Assembly (NCBI GenBank): GCA_044508215.1
Contig: JBIQID010000002.1
Location: forward strand, 29,712 to 93,711
Direction: 5' to 3'
DNA from: JAEZFI01 sp044508215
GTDB taxonomy: Bacteria; Actinomycetota; Acidimicrobiia; Acidimicrobiales; Microtrichaceae
DNA: 64,000 bases
Position 1 is the stretch's first letter; every line of letters starts with the position of its first letter. Made by a program: the position numbers and the translations under genes. The notes under the pieces were generated by a model. It saw only the letters and a program-made list of their open reading frames with translations. It ran no database searches and was not told the origin of the DNA. Positions 38,285 to 47,030 of this stretch are shown in pieces.

Positions 38285-38970
38285 GAGCCGAGGAGGATGC
38301 GGCGAGCCGCTGTGAGCCGTGCGATCCGTTGTGCCGCGTCGTCCTGCTCGCCCCCGTGGTCGGGGTGGGCGAGGCGGAGCCCTTCACGGAAGGCCTGCTG
38401 CACCTTCCGCCGGCTGAGGTCGTCGGCCATCTCTGCGCGCAGGTCCAGCACCCCCATCGCCCAGCCGACCGGGTCACCGACTGCATCGGAGTGGAACGCC
38501 CCGCTCAACGCGGCGACGAGGCCGTCCGTCCCGCCCGTCCACGCGAGGCCGGTGCGCACGCTGTCCATGACCCGGCTGCGGGAGCGGAGGGGCACCGCCC
38601 CGGCGGCGTACACGGCGCAGAGGACGTGCTGTGCCGGTGTGCCCTTCTCGTCGAAGTCGAAGCGCAGGTCGTCGCCGTCCTGGACCAGCCGGTGCACGGA
38701 CCGCAGCAGGCCCACCTTGTCCTGCTGGAAGCGGTGGCGCAGCCGTGGCTGGGCGATGCGGCGCCCGATCTCCAGCTCGGTGGCGAGGCTCGCGATCTCG
38801 GGGAGCGACTCGGGGTCGATCTCGGGTGCGAAGTGCGCCACGATGCCGCCCAGGAGCACGCCGCCGTGACCTGGCGCCGGATCGGTCGGGAGCTTCCGCT
38901 CCCCCAGGGCCACCCGCCTGGTGGGGGCGATCGGCCGACTGAGGTGCACCTCGAGCTCGGCCAGCACCAT
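38281..38970 (-). CDS. Protein of unknown function with a C-terminal J-domain-like segment
   Basis: A 229-residue protein. Most of it is unassigned; it begins MVLAELEVHLSRPI and includes HRFQQDKVGLLRSVHRLV. The last 45 residues read like a DnaJ domain: a helix (KVQQAFREGLRLA), the diagnostic HPD loop in AHPDHGG, then a second helix (AQRIARLTAARRILL). J-domains stimulate Hsp70/DnaK ATPase, so a chaperone-recruiting role is possible. ATG 38970 is supported by a TAGATT -10 box seven bases upstream. It is coupled to the downstream hydrolase by a GTGA overlap. Confidence 0.68.
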   Translation of the reverse strand: MVLAELEVHLSRPIAPTRRVALGERKLPTDPAPGHGGVLLGGIVAHFAPEIDPESLPEIASLATELEIGRRIAQPRLRHRFQQDKVGLLRSVHRLVQDGDDLRFDFDEKGTPAQHVLCAVYAAGAVPLRSRSRVMDSVRTGLAWTGGTDGLVAALSGAFHSDAVGDPVGWAMGVLDLRAEMADDLSRRKVQQAFREGLRLAHPDHGGEQDDAAQRIARLTAARRILLGS

Positions 38971-38977
38971 GCGGCTG

Positions 38978-38983
38978 AATCTA
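38978..38983 (-). promoter_or_regulatory. -10 box (TAGATT) of the J-domain-like gene
   Basis: TAGATT on the minus strand lies seven bases before ATG 38970 and decides against an in-frame start at 39000. Confidence 0.5.
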
Positions 38984-39028
38984 CCGGGGTCGCTCCCCAC
39001 GCACTCGTCGGCCCGGGCCCATCGGAAC

Positions 39029-39820
39029 TCAGACGAAAGGCCTGATGAGGTCGCGCAGCGCCGCGGCGGCTTCGCTGACCTGCTCGTCCTCCCACTGCTG
39101 GTCGTCGTCGCCGGTCAGCCCGTCGCGGAGCGCGGTGGCCTGCTCCACGATCGACCGCCACACGGGCGCCTCGAACCCGAACGGCAGCGGCGCGTGCACC
39201 AGCTCGTCGGCCAGGTCGCTCACGGTGATGGTCGCCGAGGGGGTGTTGGCGTTCTTCACCAGCTGGACCGATGCGGTCCAGAGCGACGACAGCGCTCCCT
39301 GCACGTCGAGCTCACCGACGCGGCGTTCCTCGTCGTCCGGATCGGGCATGGCCTCCAAGATCGCGTCGACCGCGTCCTCGTCCTCCACGTACACGAGGAG
39401 GTCGCCGTTCTGGTCCCACTCGTAGGGGATCTGGGCGACGACCAGCGACTCGGCAAGCCCCTGCTGCATCCCGGCCGACCACTCGCCCACCTCGTAGAGG
39501 CACTTCGCGCGCCCGGGGTCGAGCGCCGGCGTGGCGGTGGCGAGCACCTCGTCGATGATCCGGTCGACCTCCTCCTCGTCGTCCTCGTCGACGCTGAGCG
39601 CGGTCCCCTGCCAGAAGTGGCGGATCCCTGCGCTCGTCAGCATCGCGTCGAGGAGCGACCGGGACTCGCCCGACCACTCGCTGACCTCGTACACGAGCAG
39701 GCCCTCACCGGAGAGCGCGACGGGACGCTCCGAGGTGGGGTCGATGTCGTCGGTCCCCGCCAGCTCGAACGGCCCGTCCTGGGCCTCCGTCGGGTGCTCG
39801 TCGTCCTCGTCCACGGGCAC
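39029..39820 (-). CDS. Acidic protein with two internal repeats
   Basis: A protein of about 263 residues, strongly acidic, with no membrane segment or signal peptide. Two units of about 50 residues repeat: one with LLVYEVSEWSGESRSLLDAML and ending EVDRIIDEV, the other with CLYEVGEWSAGMQQGLAESL and ending AVDAILEAM. Each looks like a small alpha/beta domain of the kind found in bacterial DUF2007/SPOR-like proteins. The C-terminal third is helical. The start is uncertain between GTG 39820 and GTG 39814. I do not recognise a named function. It is divergent from glpX. Confidence 0.7.
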   Translation of the reverse strand: MPVDEDDEHPTEAQDGPFELAGTDDIDPTSERPVALSGEGLLVYEVSEWSGESRSLLDAMLTSAGIRHFWQGTALSVDEDDEEEVDRIIDEVLATATPALDPGRAKCLYEVGEWSAGMQQGLAESLVVAQIPYEWDQNGDLLVYVEDEDAVDAILEAMPDPDDEERRVGELDVQGALSSLWTASVQLVKNANTPSATITVSDLADELVHAPLPFGFEAPVWRSIVEQATALRDGLTGDDDQQWEDEQVSEAAAALRDLIRPFV

Positions 39821-39887
39821 ATGCTGGCACCTCGGAGGGCATGCGACCCGCACCGAGGCGATTCGCTCCCCCCTGTCGGGTCGTCGG

Positions 39888-39893
39888 TATCGT
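39888..39893 (+). promoter_or_regulatory. -10 box (TATCGT) of glpX
   Basis: TATCGT ends five bases before ATG 39899, giving an essentially leaderless transcript. Confidence 0.45.
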
Positions 39894-39898
39894 TCGGC

Positions 39899-40879
39899 AT
39901 GCCCACGTCACAGCGTCCAGATCGGAACCTCGCACTCGAGCTCGTCCGCACCACTGAGGCTGCCGCGCTGGCGGCGTCCCGCTGGGTGGGACAGGGCGAC
40001 AAGAACGCGGCGGACGGCGCGGCCGTCGACGCCATGCGCACGATGCTCACCACCGTCGCCATGCGTGGTGTGGTGGTGATCGGCGAAGGCGAGAAGGACG
40101 AGGCCCCGATGCTGTTCAACGGCGAGGAGGTCGGCGACGGCACCGGCCCCGCGTGCGACATCGCGGTCGACCCGGTGGAGGGCACCACGCTCACCGCCAT
40201 GGGCCGCGGCGGCGCGATCGCCGTGATCGCCGTCGCCGAGCGGGGCTCGATGTTCGATCCCGGCCCCTGCGTCTACATGGACAAGCTGGCCGTCGGGCGT
40301 GAAGCGGCCGACGTGGTCGACATCGATGCGCCGGTGAAGGCCAACCTGGAGGCCGTCGCGAAGGCGAAGGGCTCGAAGGTCCGCGACCTCACGGCCGTGG
40401 TGCTCGACCGCCCCCGTCACGAGGAGATCATCGCCCAGATCCGCTCTGCCGGCGCCCGGATCCGCCTCATCCAGGACGGCGACGTCAACGGCGCGATCTC
40501 CACTGCCTGGCACGGCTCCGGGGCCGACATCATGTTCGGCATCGGGGGCACCCCGGAGGGCGTCATCGCCGCAGCAGCGCTCAAGTGCATGGGTGGTGCC
40601 ATCCAGGGGAAGCTGTGGCCGCGCAACGACGACGAGCGGCGCGCGGCGCTCGATGCCGGCTACGACCTCGACGCGGTGCTCACCCAGGACACGCTGGTCG
40701 ACTCGGACAACTGCTTCTTCGCGTCCACCGGCATCACCGACGGCGACCTGCTGAAGGGCGTGCACTTCTCTGCCGAGGGCCCCACCACCCAGTCGCTCGT
40801 GATGCGCTCCCGCTCCGGGACCGTCCGCATGGTCGACGGCTTCCACCGGCCCGAGAAGATCGACGACATCCAGGGCTGA
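39899..40879 (+). CDS. glpX: Class II fructose-1,6-bisphosphatase
   Basis: GlpX hydrolyses fructose-1,6-bisphosphate in gluconeogenesis, feeding hexose phosphates to glucan synthesis. The 326-residue protein shows the family's metal and phosphate motifs: GQGDKNAADGAAVDAM, VVIGEGEKDEAPML with the metal-binding Glu/Asp, DPVEGTT, and GTPEGVIAAAALKCMGG near the C-terminal third. Length is standard. It is monocistronic, with its own promoter and a hairpin terminator at 40881-40900. Confidence 0.95.
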   Translation: MPTSQRPDRNLALELVRTTEAAALAASRWVGQGDKNAADGAAVDAMRTMLTTVAMRGVVVIGEGEKDEAPMLFNGEEVGDGTGPACDIAVDPVEGTTLTAMGRGGAIAVIAVAERGSMFDPGPCVYMDKLAVGREAADVVDIDAPVKANLEAVAKAKGSKVRDLTAVVLDRPRHEEIIAQIRSAGARIRLIQDGDVNGAISTAWHGSGADIMFGIGGTPEGVIAAAALKCMGGAIQGKLWPRNDDERRAALDAGYDLDAVLTQDTLVDSDNCFFASTGITDGDLLKGVHFSAEGPTTQSLVMRSRSGTVRMVDGFHRPEKIDDIQG

Positions 40880-40880
40880 C

Positions 40881-40900
40881 GCCCGTCGGCTCAGACGGGC
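40881..40900. terminator. Bidirectional hairpin between glpX and the 2H-GNAT gene
   Basis: GCCCGTC and GACGGGC form a perfect 7-bp GC stem around a six-base loop, directly after the glpX stop and spanning the stop of the convergent 2H-GNAT gene. No strong T run follows on either side. Confidence 0.5.
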
Positions 40901-41844
40901 CGCCCCCAGCCACCTGACGGCAAGGCGGTGAGCCCCCAGGCCTGAGCGACCGGCTCGGGGACCTCTGCCGACGGCAGCAGCGCCAGCCGCTCGGCCCCGC
41001 GCGAGGCCGCCACCTCGGCGGCCTCGTCGAGGAGCAGGCGGCCGATCCCCTCCCGCCACCGGGAGGGTGCAACCGCGAGGCAGCAGACCTCCACCACCGA
41101 CGGGAGCGCGCGGCATTCCGCCGCGCCGACCACCGTCCGGCCGTCGCGGGCCGACACCGTGAGGCTGTCCGAGCCGGGTTCGGGTGGCGGGGAGAGCTCC
41201 TTGGGTGACGCAGCCACCGTGCGCTCCCAGAACGCGGCGACGCCGGGGTCCCGTACCGCGGACACATCCAGGCCCAGCGCCCCCACGCCCCGCACGACCG
41301 ACCGTCGTGGGCCCAGGCGGGCCTCGCCGGCGGTGTGCCAGCGGCCGGGCGGTCCTGCGTCGTGGCGCAGCAGCGCGATCCGGTCGAGCACGGTCCGTCG
41401 CCGCAGCCCCTCGAAGGCCACGAGCGCCGCGTCGATCCGTTCGGCGCTCGCGCGCGAGGTCAGCGTCGCGTGAGGGTGGAAGCCGTGCCGGTCACGGCGG
41501 GTGAGGGCCGGCAGCCGCACCGCCTCACGGAGGGCTCGCAGGGCGTCGTCGGCGGCGGGCTCCACGCCGTGGACGTCGAGGTGGATCGTCGAGGTGCGTG
41601 GTGCGAAGGTGGCGACGGGGCCCAGGTCCACCTCGATGGCGGGCGGTGCCGACGCGACCGCCTCGCGGAGGCCTTCCCACACCTCCACCAGGTCGGCCAC
41701 CGGCACGTCCACCGGTGGCACGAGCGTGATGTGGGGAGGGATCCGGTCGAGGCGCTGCTCGCCCACCGCGGCACGCAGCGCGTCGACGAACGCGGCGGTC
41801 TCGCTGTCGAAGACGACCGCAACGGCGAGCCGGGCCCGTTCCAT
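40891..41844 (-). CDS. Fusion of a 2H (2'-5' RNA ligase-like) phosphoesterase and a GNAT acetyltransferase
   Basis: A 317-residue two-domain protein. The N-terminal half is a 2H phosphoesterase with both histidine motifs: PPHITLVPP (His38, Thr40) and GFHPHATLT. Such enzymes act on cyclic phosphodiesters or 2'-5' linked RNA. From about residue 200 the C-terminal half resembles GNAT acetyltransferases, with the acetyl-CoA loop SRWREGIGRLLLDEAAEVA. The two domains are continuous without a stop or frame change. It lies 31 bases downstream of atpC on the same strand, but probably belongs to no shared process. Confidence 0.82.
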   Translation of the reverse strand: MERARLAVAVVFDSETAAFVDALRAAVGEQRLDRIPPHITLVPPVDVPVADLVEVWEGLREAVASAPPAIEVDLGPVATFAPRTSTIHLDVHGVEPAADDALRALREAVRLPALTRRDRHGFHPHATLTSRASAERIDAALVAFEGLRRRTVLDRIALLRHDAGPPGRWHTAGEARLGPRRSVVRGVGALGLDVSAVRDPGVAAFWERTVAASPKELSPPPEPGSDSLTVSARDGRTVVGAAECRALPSVVEVCCLAVAPSRWREGIGRLLLDEAAEVAASRGAERLALLPSAEVPEPVAQAWGLTALPSGGWGRPV

Positions 41845-41875
41845 CGCTGGTCGGGCCTACCGTCGCCGGTTCCGG

Positions 41876-42316
41876 TCAGTGATCGGCGTGAGCGGTTCCC
41901 GTGGGGGCGGCGCCGGCGATCTCGAGGCGGACCTCCGCCCGCCGCAGCGCAGCCTTCGCCTCCTCGTCGTCCGGGTCGTCGGCGAGGACGGTCGTGGCCC
42001 GCTCCAGCGCACGCTGGGCGCGGGGCACGTCGATGGCGTCGCCCATCTCGGCGACGTCGGAGAGCACCGTCACCCGGGTCGTGCCCTCGTCATCGGGCGG
42101 GGAGACCTCCACGAAGCCCTGGTGCACCGCGATCGGCACCACGGTGCCGTCCAGCTGCGTCACCCGCACACCGTGGGTGGTGAGCACGCCGATGAACGGC
42201 ACGTGCCCGGGCAGGAACGCGATGTCGCCGGCGGTGGTCCGGGCGGTGACCATCTTGGCCTCGCCCGAGAACCCCACCCGCTCCGGTGAGACCAGCTCCA
42301 CCTGGAGCTTGCTCAT
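41876..42316 (-). CDS. atpC: ATP synthase epsilon subunit
   Basis: The 146-residue epsilon subunit connects the central stalk to the c-ring and inhibits ATP hydrolysis. The beta-sandwich (LQVELVSPERVGFSGEAKMV, GDIAFLPGHVPFIGVL) is followed by two C-terminal helices (PRAQRALERA, EEAKAALRRAEVRLEI). The ATG overlaps the atpD stop by four bases (ATGA). It is the last gene of the operon. Confidence 0.95.
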   Translation of the reverse strand: MSKLQVELVSPERVGFSGEAKMVTARTTAGDIAFLPGHVPFIGVLTTHGVRVTQLDGTVVPIAVHQGFVEVSPPDDEGTTRVTVLSDVAEMGDAIDVPRAQRALERATTVLADDPDDEEAKAALRRAEVRLEIAGAAPTGTAHADH

Positions 42317-43782
42317 GCGTTCTTCTCCAGGTCCTTCGCCTTGCGCATGGCGTCCTCCGCACCGCCGACGTTGTAGAACGCCTGCTCGGGCAGGTGGTCG
42401 AGGTCGCCGTTCACCAGCATCTCGAAGCTCTCCACCGTCTCGTCGACGGGGGTGAAGATGCCGGGGAGGCCGGTGAAGACCTCGGCGACGAACATCGGCT
42501 GCGCCAGGAACTTCTGCACCTTGCGAGCACGGTCGACGGTGACGCGGTCCTCCTCGGACAGCTCGTCGATGCCGAGGATGGCGATGATGTCCTGCAGCTC
42601 CTTGTAGCGCTGCAGGATCTCCTGCACCCGCCGGGCGACCGCGTAGTGCCGCTCGCCGACGACCTCGGGGGTGAGGATCGACGAGGTCGACGCCAGCGGG
42701 TCCACCGCCGGGTAGATGCCGAGCGCCGCGATGTCACGACTCAGCTCGGTGGTGCCGTCGAAGTGGGTGAAGCTCGTGAACGGCGCCGGGTCGGTGTAGT
42801 CGTCGGCGGGCACGTACACGGCCTGCAGCGAGGTGATGGAGCGGCCACCGGTCGAGGTGATGCGCTCCTGGAGGGCGCCCATCTCGTCGGCGAGCGTCGG
42901 CTGGTAGCCCACTGCGGAGGGCATGCGGCCGAGGAGCGTCGACACCTCGGAGCCGGCCTGGGTGAACCGGAAGATGTTGTCGACGAACAGCAGCACGTCC
43001 TGGCCCTGCACGTCACGGAAGTACTCGGCCATGGTCAGCGCGGCCAGGGCGATGCGGAGGCGCACCCCGGGCGGTTCGTCCATCTGGCCGAAGCAGAGGG
43101 CGGCCTTCGAGAGCACGTTCTGGTCCGTACCGCCCATCATCGTCTCGCCCATCTCGATGAAGAGGTCGGTGCCCTCACGGGTCCGCTCCCCCACGCCGGC
43201 GAACACCGACACACCACCGTGGTTCGAGGCCACGCGGTTGATCATCTCGGTGATGAGCACGGTCTTGCCCACGCCGGCACCGCCGAACAGGCCGATCTTG
43301 CCGCCCTGCAGGTACGGGGTGAGGAGGTCGATGACCTTGATGCCGGTCTCGAACATCTGCGACCGCGACTCGAGCGTGTCGAACGCCGGGGCCGGACGGT
43401 GGATGTCCCAGTAGGTGTCGGCGTCGACCTGGTCCACGTCGAGCGGCTGGCCGATCACGTTGAACACGTGGCCGAGCGTGGCGTCACCGACGGGCACGCG
43501 GATGCCGTGGCCGGTGTTGCGCACCTTGGCGCCACGCACGAGGCCGTCGGTGGGCTTCATCGCGATGGCTCGCACCCGACCGTCGCCGATCTGCTGCGCC
43601 ACCTCGGCGACCACCTCGATGCGCTTGTCGTCGACCACGATGTCGAAGGTCAGCGCGGTGTTGATCTCCGGCAGGGCGCCGGCGGGGAACTCGACGTCCA
43701 CCACGGGGCCGGCGATGGCGACGATGCGCCCGTCCGGCAGCTCCGTGGAAGAGGTCTGCTGGGAGGTCTCGGTGACCGTCAT
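42313..43782 (-). CDS. atpD: ATP synthase beta subunit
   Basis: The 489-residue catalytic subunit. The P-loop is GLFGGAGVGKTVLI, the catalytic glutamate lies in FAGVGERTREG, and DVLLFVDNIFRFTQAG is the Walker B region. It begins with a short polar leader and contains the barrel domain from GRIVAIAGPVVDVEF. It overlaps atpG upstream and atpC downstream by four bases each. Confidence 0.98.
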   Translation of the reverse strand: MTVTETSQQTSSTELPDGRIVAIAGPVVDVEFPAGALPEINTALTFDIVVDDKRIEVVAEVAQQIGDGRVRAIAMKPTDGLVRGAKVRNTGHGIRVPVGDATLGHVFNVIGQPLDVDQVDADTYWDIHRPAPAFDTLESRSQMFETGIKVIDLLTPYLQGGKIGLFGGAGVGKTVLITEMINRVASNHGGVSVFAGVGERTREGTDLFIEMGETMMGGTDQNVLSKAALCFGQMDEPPGVRLRIALAALTMAEYFRDVQGQDVLLFVDNIFRFTQAGSEVSTLLGRMPSAVGYQPTLADEMGALQERITSTGGRSITSLQAVYVPADDYTDPAPFTSFTHFDGTTELSRDIAALGIYPAVDPLASTSSILTPEVVGERHYAVARRVQEILQRYKELQDIIAILGIDELSEEDRVTVDRARKVQKFLAQPMFVAEVFTGLPGIFTPVDETVESFEMLVNGDLDHLPEQAFYNVGGAEDAMRKAKDLEKNA

Positions 43783-44780
43783 GTGTGGGTCTCCTGGGTG
43801 TGGACGTGGCGGTTGAACTGGTGGGCGGACATCAGGGCCGGGAACAGGTCGGAGTCGAGCCGGTCGAGGAGGAGGTCGTCCTCGTCGCCCTTGTCGGCCT
43901 CGAGCGCCTCGGCACCGCCGATGATCTCCATGATCTCGGTGGTGATGGCGTCCTGGCGAGCCTGGTTCATCTTGCGCTGGAGCTTGATGATCAGCTCCTG
44001 GGCGTTGTCGGTCGCGGACTTCATGGCCCGCTGGCGGGCGGACAGCTCGGACGCGGCGGCGTCGAGCAGCGCTGCGAAGAGGCGGGACTCGACGTACCGC
44101 GGGAGCAGCGCCTCGAGCACGCCCGCAGGGCTGGGCTCGAACTCGAACGCGGCGGTCGGGCCGAGGTCCTGGTCGACGCCCTGCACGCCGGACGTCTCGA
44201 GCGGGAGGAACCGGCGGACCGTGACCCGCTGGGTGCCCATCGAGATGAACTGTGTGTAGACCAGCTCGACGGTGTCGACCTGGCCGTCGACGAACAGCCC
44301 GGCCACCTTGCCGGCGATCTCCCGTGCCTCGACGTAGCTGGGCTTCTCGGTGAAGCCCGAGTAGCTGGCCTCGATGTCGTAGTTCCGGAAGCGGAAGTAG
44401 CCCTCGGCCTTCCGGCCGATGGTCACGAGGCGGTAGCCGCGGTCGGCGGAGCGGGCCGCCATGATCTCGCGCTCGGCGGCACGGATCACCGAGCTGTTGT
44501 AGGCACCGGCGAGCCCACGGTCGGAGCTGAGCACCACCACACCGATCGGGCCCTCACCGGACGTCGGCCGGAGCAGCGGGTGGTCCACCGACGTCCCGGC
44601 CTCGGCCAGGTCGCGGATCACCTCGGTGATGTGCTCGGCGTAGGGACGCGCTTCGTTGGCCGCCTGCTGCGCCTTGACCACCCGTGTGGCGGCGATGAGC
44701 TCCATCGCGCGGGTGATCTTCTTCATGTTCTGCGTGCTGTTGATGCGGCGGCGGAGCACCCGTTCCTGTGCGCCCGGCAT
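43779..44780 (-). CDS. atpG: ATP synthase gamma subunit
   Basis: The 333-residue rotor shaft. The N-terminal helix carries RRRINSTQNMKKITRAMELIA and the C-terminal helix QDAITTEIMEIIGGAEAL, which together form the coiled coil inside the alpha3beta3 hexamer. The C-terminus has an extra acidic tail beyond the usual end, and the length is greater than the roughly 290 residues of E. coli. It lies 37 bases after atpA. Confidence 0.96.
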   Translation of the reverse strand: MPGAQERVLRRRINSTQNMKKITRAMELIAATRVVKAQQAANEARPYAEHITEVIRDLAEAGTSVDHPLLRPTSGEGPIGVVVLSSDRGLAGAYNSSVIRAAEREIMAARSADRGYRLVTIGRKAEGYFRFRNYDIEASYSGFTEKPSYVEAREIAGKVAGLFVDGQVDTVELVYTQFISMGTQRVTVRRFLPLETSGVQGVDQDLGPTAAFEFEPSPAGVLEALLPRYVESRLFAALLDAAASELSARQRAMKSATDNAQELIIKLQRKMNQARQDAITTEIMEIIGGAEALEADKGDEDDLLLDRLDSDLFPALMSAHQFNRHVHTQETHT

Positions 44781-44817
44781 GTGCTGTCCTCAGTCCTCGT
44801 GGTGCGGGTCGAACCCC

Positions 44818-46452
44818 TCAGCGGGGCTCGTCACCCCGGTCGGTCTCGTCCTCGGGGAGGTGGTGGCGGGCGGCGACCGTCGCGACCTCGCCCTCACCTG
44901 GATCCTCCGCGTCGGGGGTGGGGATGCCCGCGAGCTGTGCGGAGGTCTGGAACTGCTCGGCGAAGGCCTTGATGCTCGCCTCGAAGGCCTCGGCGTCGGG
45001 GATGTTGCCCCCCTCGGCGATCGCAGCGAGGTCGGAGGAGTGGCGGCTGCGGAACCAGTCGAGCAGCTCGGCCTCGAAGCGGGCGACGTCGGTGACGTCG
45101 ATGTCGTCGAGGTAGCCACGGGTGCCCGCGAGGAGCACCACGACCTGCTCCTGGACCGGCACCGGCGAGCCGATGCCCTGCTTGAGCAGCTCGGTCAGGC
45201 GGTAGCCACGCTCGAGCTGCGCCTTCGACACGGCGTCGAGGTCGGAGCCGAAGGCGGCGAACGCCTCGAGCTCACGGAACTGCTGGAGGTCCGACTTGAG
45301 CGTGCCCACGGCGGTCTTCATCGCCTTGATCTGGGCGGCCGAGCCCACACGGGACACCGAGATGCCCACGTCGATGGCGGGGCGCACACCCGACTTGAAC
45401 AGGTCGTCCTGGAGGAAGATCTGGCCGTCGGTGATGGAGATCACGTTCGTCGGGATGTAGGCGGACACGTCGCCGGCCTTCGTCTCGATGATGGGCAGCG
45501 CGGTGAGCGAGCCGGCGCCCAGCTCGTCGCTGAGCTTCGCCGCACGCTCGAGGAGCCGCGAGTGCAGGTAGAACACGTCGCCGGGGTAGGCCTCGCGCCC
45601 GGGCGGGCGACGGAGGAGGAGCGACATCTGCCGGTAGGCCTCGGCCTGCTTCGAGAGGTCGTCGTACACGACGAGGGAGTGCCCGCCGTTGTCCATCCAG
45701 TGCTGGCCCATGGCGCAGCCGGCGTAGGGGGCGAGGTACTTGAAGGGCGCCGGGTCGGACGCGGCGGCCACCACGACCACCGTGTACTCCATGGCGCCGG
45801 CTTCCTCGAGCTTCGCCACGATGTTGGCGACCGTCGAGGCCTTCTGGCCGACTGCCACGTAGATGCAGTTCACGCCCAGGCCGCGCTGGTTGAGGATCGA
45901 GTCGATCGCGACCGTGGTCTTGCCGGTCTTGCGGTCGCCGATGATCAGCTCGCGCTGGCCCCGGCCGATCGGGATCAGGCTGTCGATGGCCTTGATGCCG
46001 GTCTGCAGCGGCTCGTGCACGGGCTGGCGGCCCATGATGCCGGGTGCCTGGATCTCCATCCGGCGACGGGTCACGCCGGAGAGGGCGCCCTTGCCGTCGA
46101 TCGGCTGGCCCAGGGCGTTCACGACACGGCCGAGCATGCCGTCGCCGACGGGCACGTCCAAGATGTCGCCGGTCGCCTTGACCGTCTGGCCCTCCTCGAG
46201 CTTGTCGACCTCACCGAGGACCACGCAGCCGATGGTCTCCTCGTCGAGGTTGAGCGCCAGGCCGACGTCGCCGCTCTCGAACTCGAGCAGCTCGTTCACG
46301 CCCACGTCGGGGAGGCCGGACACACGGGCGATGCCGTCGCCGACCTCTTCGATGCGCCCCACCTGGGTGAGCGCGACGTCCGGCGTGAACCCCTCGAGGT
46401 TCTTCCGGATGGCTGCCGTGATGTCGGCGGTGTTGATGGTGAGTTCGGCCAT
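44818..46452 (-). CDS. atpA: ATP synthase alpha subunit
   Basis: The 544-residue non-catalytic nucleotide-binding subunit. It opens ELTINTADITAAIRKNLEGF, has P-loop GDRKTGKTTVAID, LPIIETKAGDVSAYIPTN, and the arginine-finger region with SVSRVGSAAQIKAMK. A C-terminal acidic extension of about 30 residues is longer than usual and resembles the tail described for mycobacterial alpha subunits that suppresses ATP hydrolysis; that similarity is an inference from length and position only. Confidence 0.98.
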   Translation of the reverse strand: MAELTINTADITAAIRKNLEGFTPDVALTQVGRIEEVGDGIARVSGLPDVGVNELLEFESGDVGLALNLDEETIGCVVLGEVDKLEEGQTVKATGDILDVPVGDGMLGRVVNALGQPIDGKGALSGVTRRRMEIQAPGIMGRQPVHEPLQTGIKAIDSLIPIGRGQRELIIGDRKTGKTTVAIDSILNQRGLGVNCIYVAVGQKASTVANIVAKLEEAGAMEYTVVVVAAASDPAPFKYLAPYAGCAMGQHWMDNGGHSLVVYDDLSKQAEAYRQMSLLLRRPPGREAYPGDVFYLHSRLLERAAKLSDELGAGSLTALPIIETKAGDVSAYIPTNVISITDGQIFLQDDLFKSGVRPAIDVGISVSRVGSAAQIKAMKTAVGTLKSDLQQFRELEAFAAFGSDLDAVSKAQLERGYRLTELLKQGIGSPVPVQEQVVVLLAGTRGYLDDIDVTDVARFEAELLDWFRSRHSSDLAAIAEGGNIPDAEAFEASIKAFAEQFQTSAQLAGIPTPDAEDPGEGEVATVAARHHLPEDETDRGDEPR

Positions 46453-46490
46453 GGTGTCTCTCTCAGCTCACTTCTCGGAGGGCTCGGCGT

Positions 46491-47018
46491 TCAGAAGGCC
46501 TCGCGCAGCTGCGCGAGGCGGGTGCGGACGCTGCCGTCGAGGACGGAGTCACCGATCTGGGTGACGACGCCGCCGACGACGCTCGGGTCGACGATGGTGC
46601 GGAGCACGACCTCGCGGCCGGTGCTGCGGGCGATCGCTGCGGTGAGGCGCTGCTGCTGGTCCTCGCTGAGCGGCACCGCGCTGCGGGCCTCGGCGATGAC
46701 GGCGCCCTTCCCCTCGGCCGAGCGGCGGACCAGCTCGTCGATGATCTGGGGCAGGTCGGCCGCGCGACCGGCGGCGACGACCATCGACACCAGGGCGATG
46801 GTGGTGGGGCGGGCACGACCGCCGAGGAGGTCCTCGACGATCTGCTGGCGGCGGCCGGCCGGGACGTGCGGGTCGGCGAGGGTCGAGCGGAGCTCCTCGT
46901 TGCCCTCGAGCGCCCGGGCGAAGCGGTAGAGCTCGTCCTCGGTCTCGTGGGGGGCGGCCTCGGCGACGAGGATCTGCTTGAACGCCTCGGCGTAGGACTC
47001 GGTGCGGGTGTCGCTCAT
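46491..47018 (-). CDS. atpH: ATP synthase delta subunit
   Basis: The 175-residue stator subunit linking b subunits to the top of F1. The N-terminal helical domain contains YAEAFKQILVAEAAPHETEDEL and the C-terminal domain STGREVVLRTIVDPSVVGGVV, a family hallmark. The ATG at 47018 lies 12 bases after the b' stop and in the same reading frame, so only one stop codon separates the two subunits. Confidence 0.93.
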   Translation of the reverse strand: MSDTRTESYAEAFKQILVAEAAPHETEDELYRFARALEGNEELRSTLADPHVPAGRRQQIVEDLLGGRARPTTIALVSMVVAAGRAADLPQIIDELVRRSAEGKGAVIAEARSAVPLSEDQQQRLTAAIARSTGREVVLRTIVDPSVVGGVVTQIGDSVLDGSVRTRLAQLREAF

Positions 47019-47030
47019 CTCAGGCTCCGG

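Noticed and set aside
42286..46929. Long plus-strand open frames opposite atpD, atpG and atpA
   Set aside because: Antisense artefacts; the minus strand encodes unmistakable ATP synthase subunits with P-loops.
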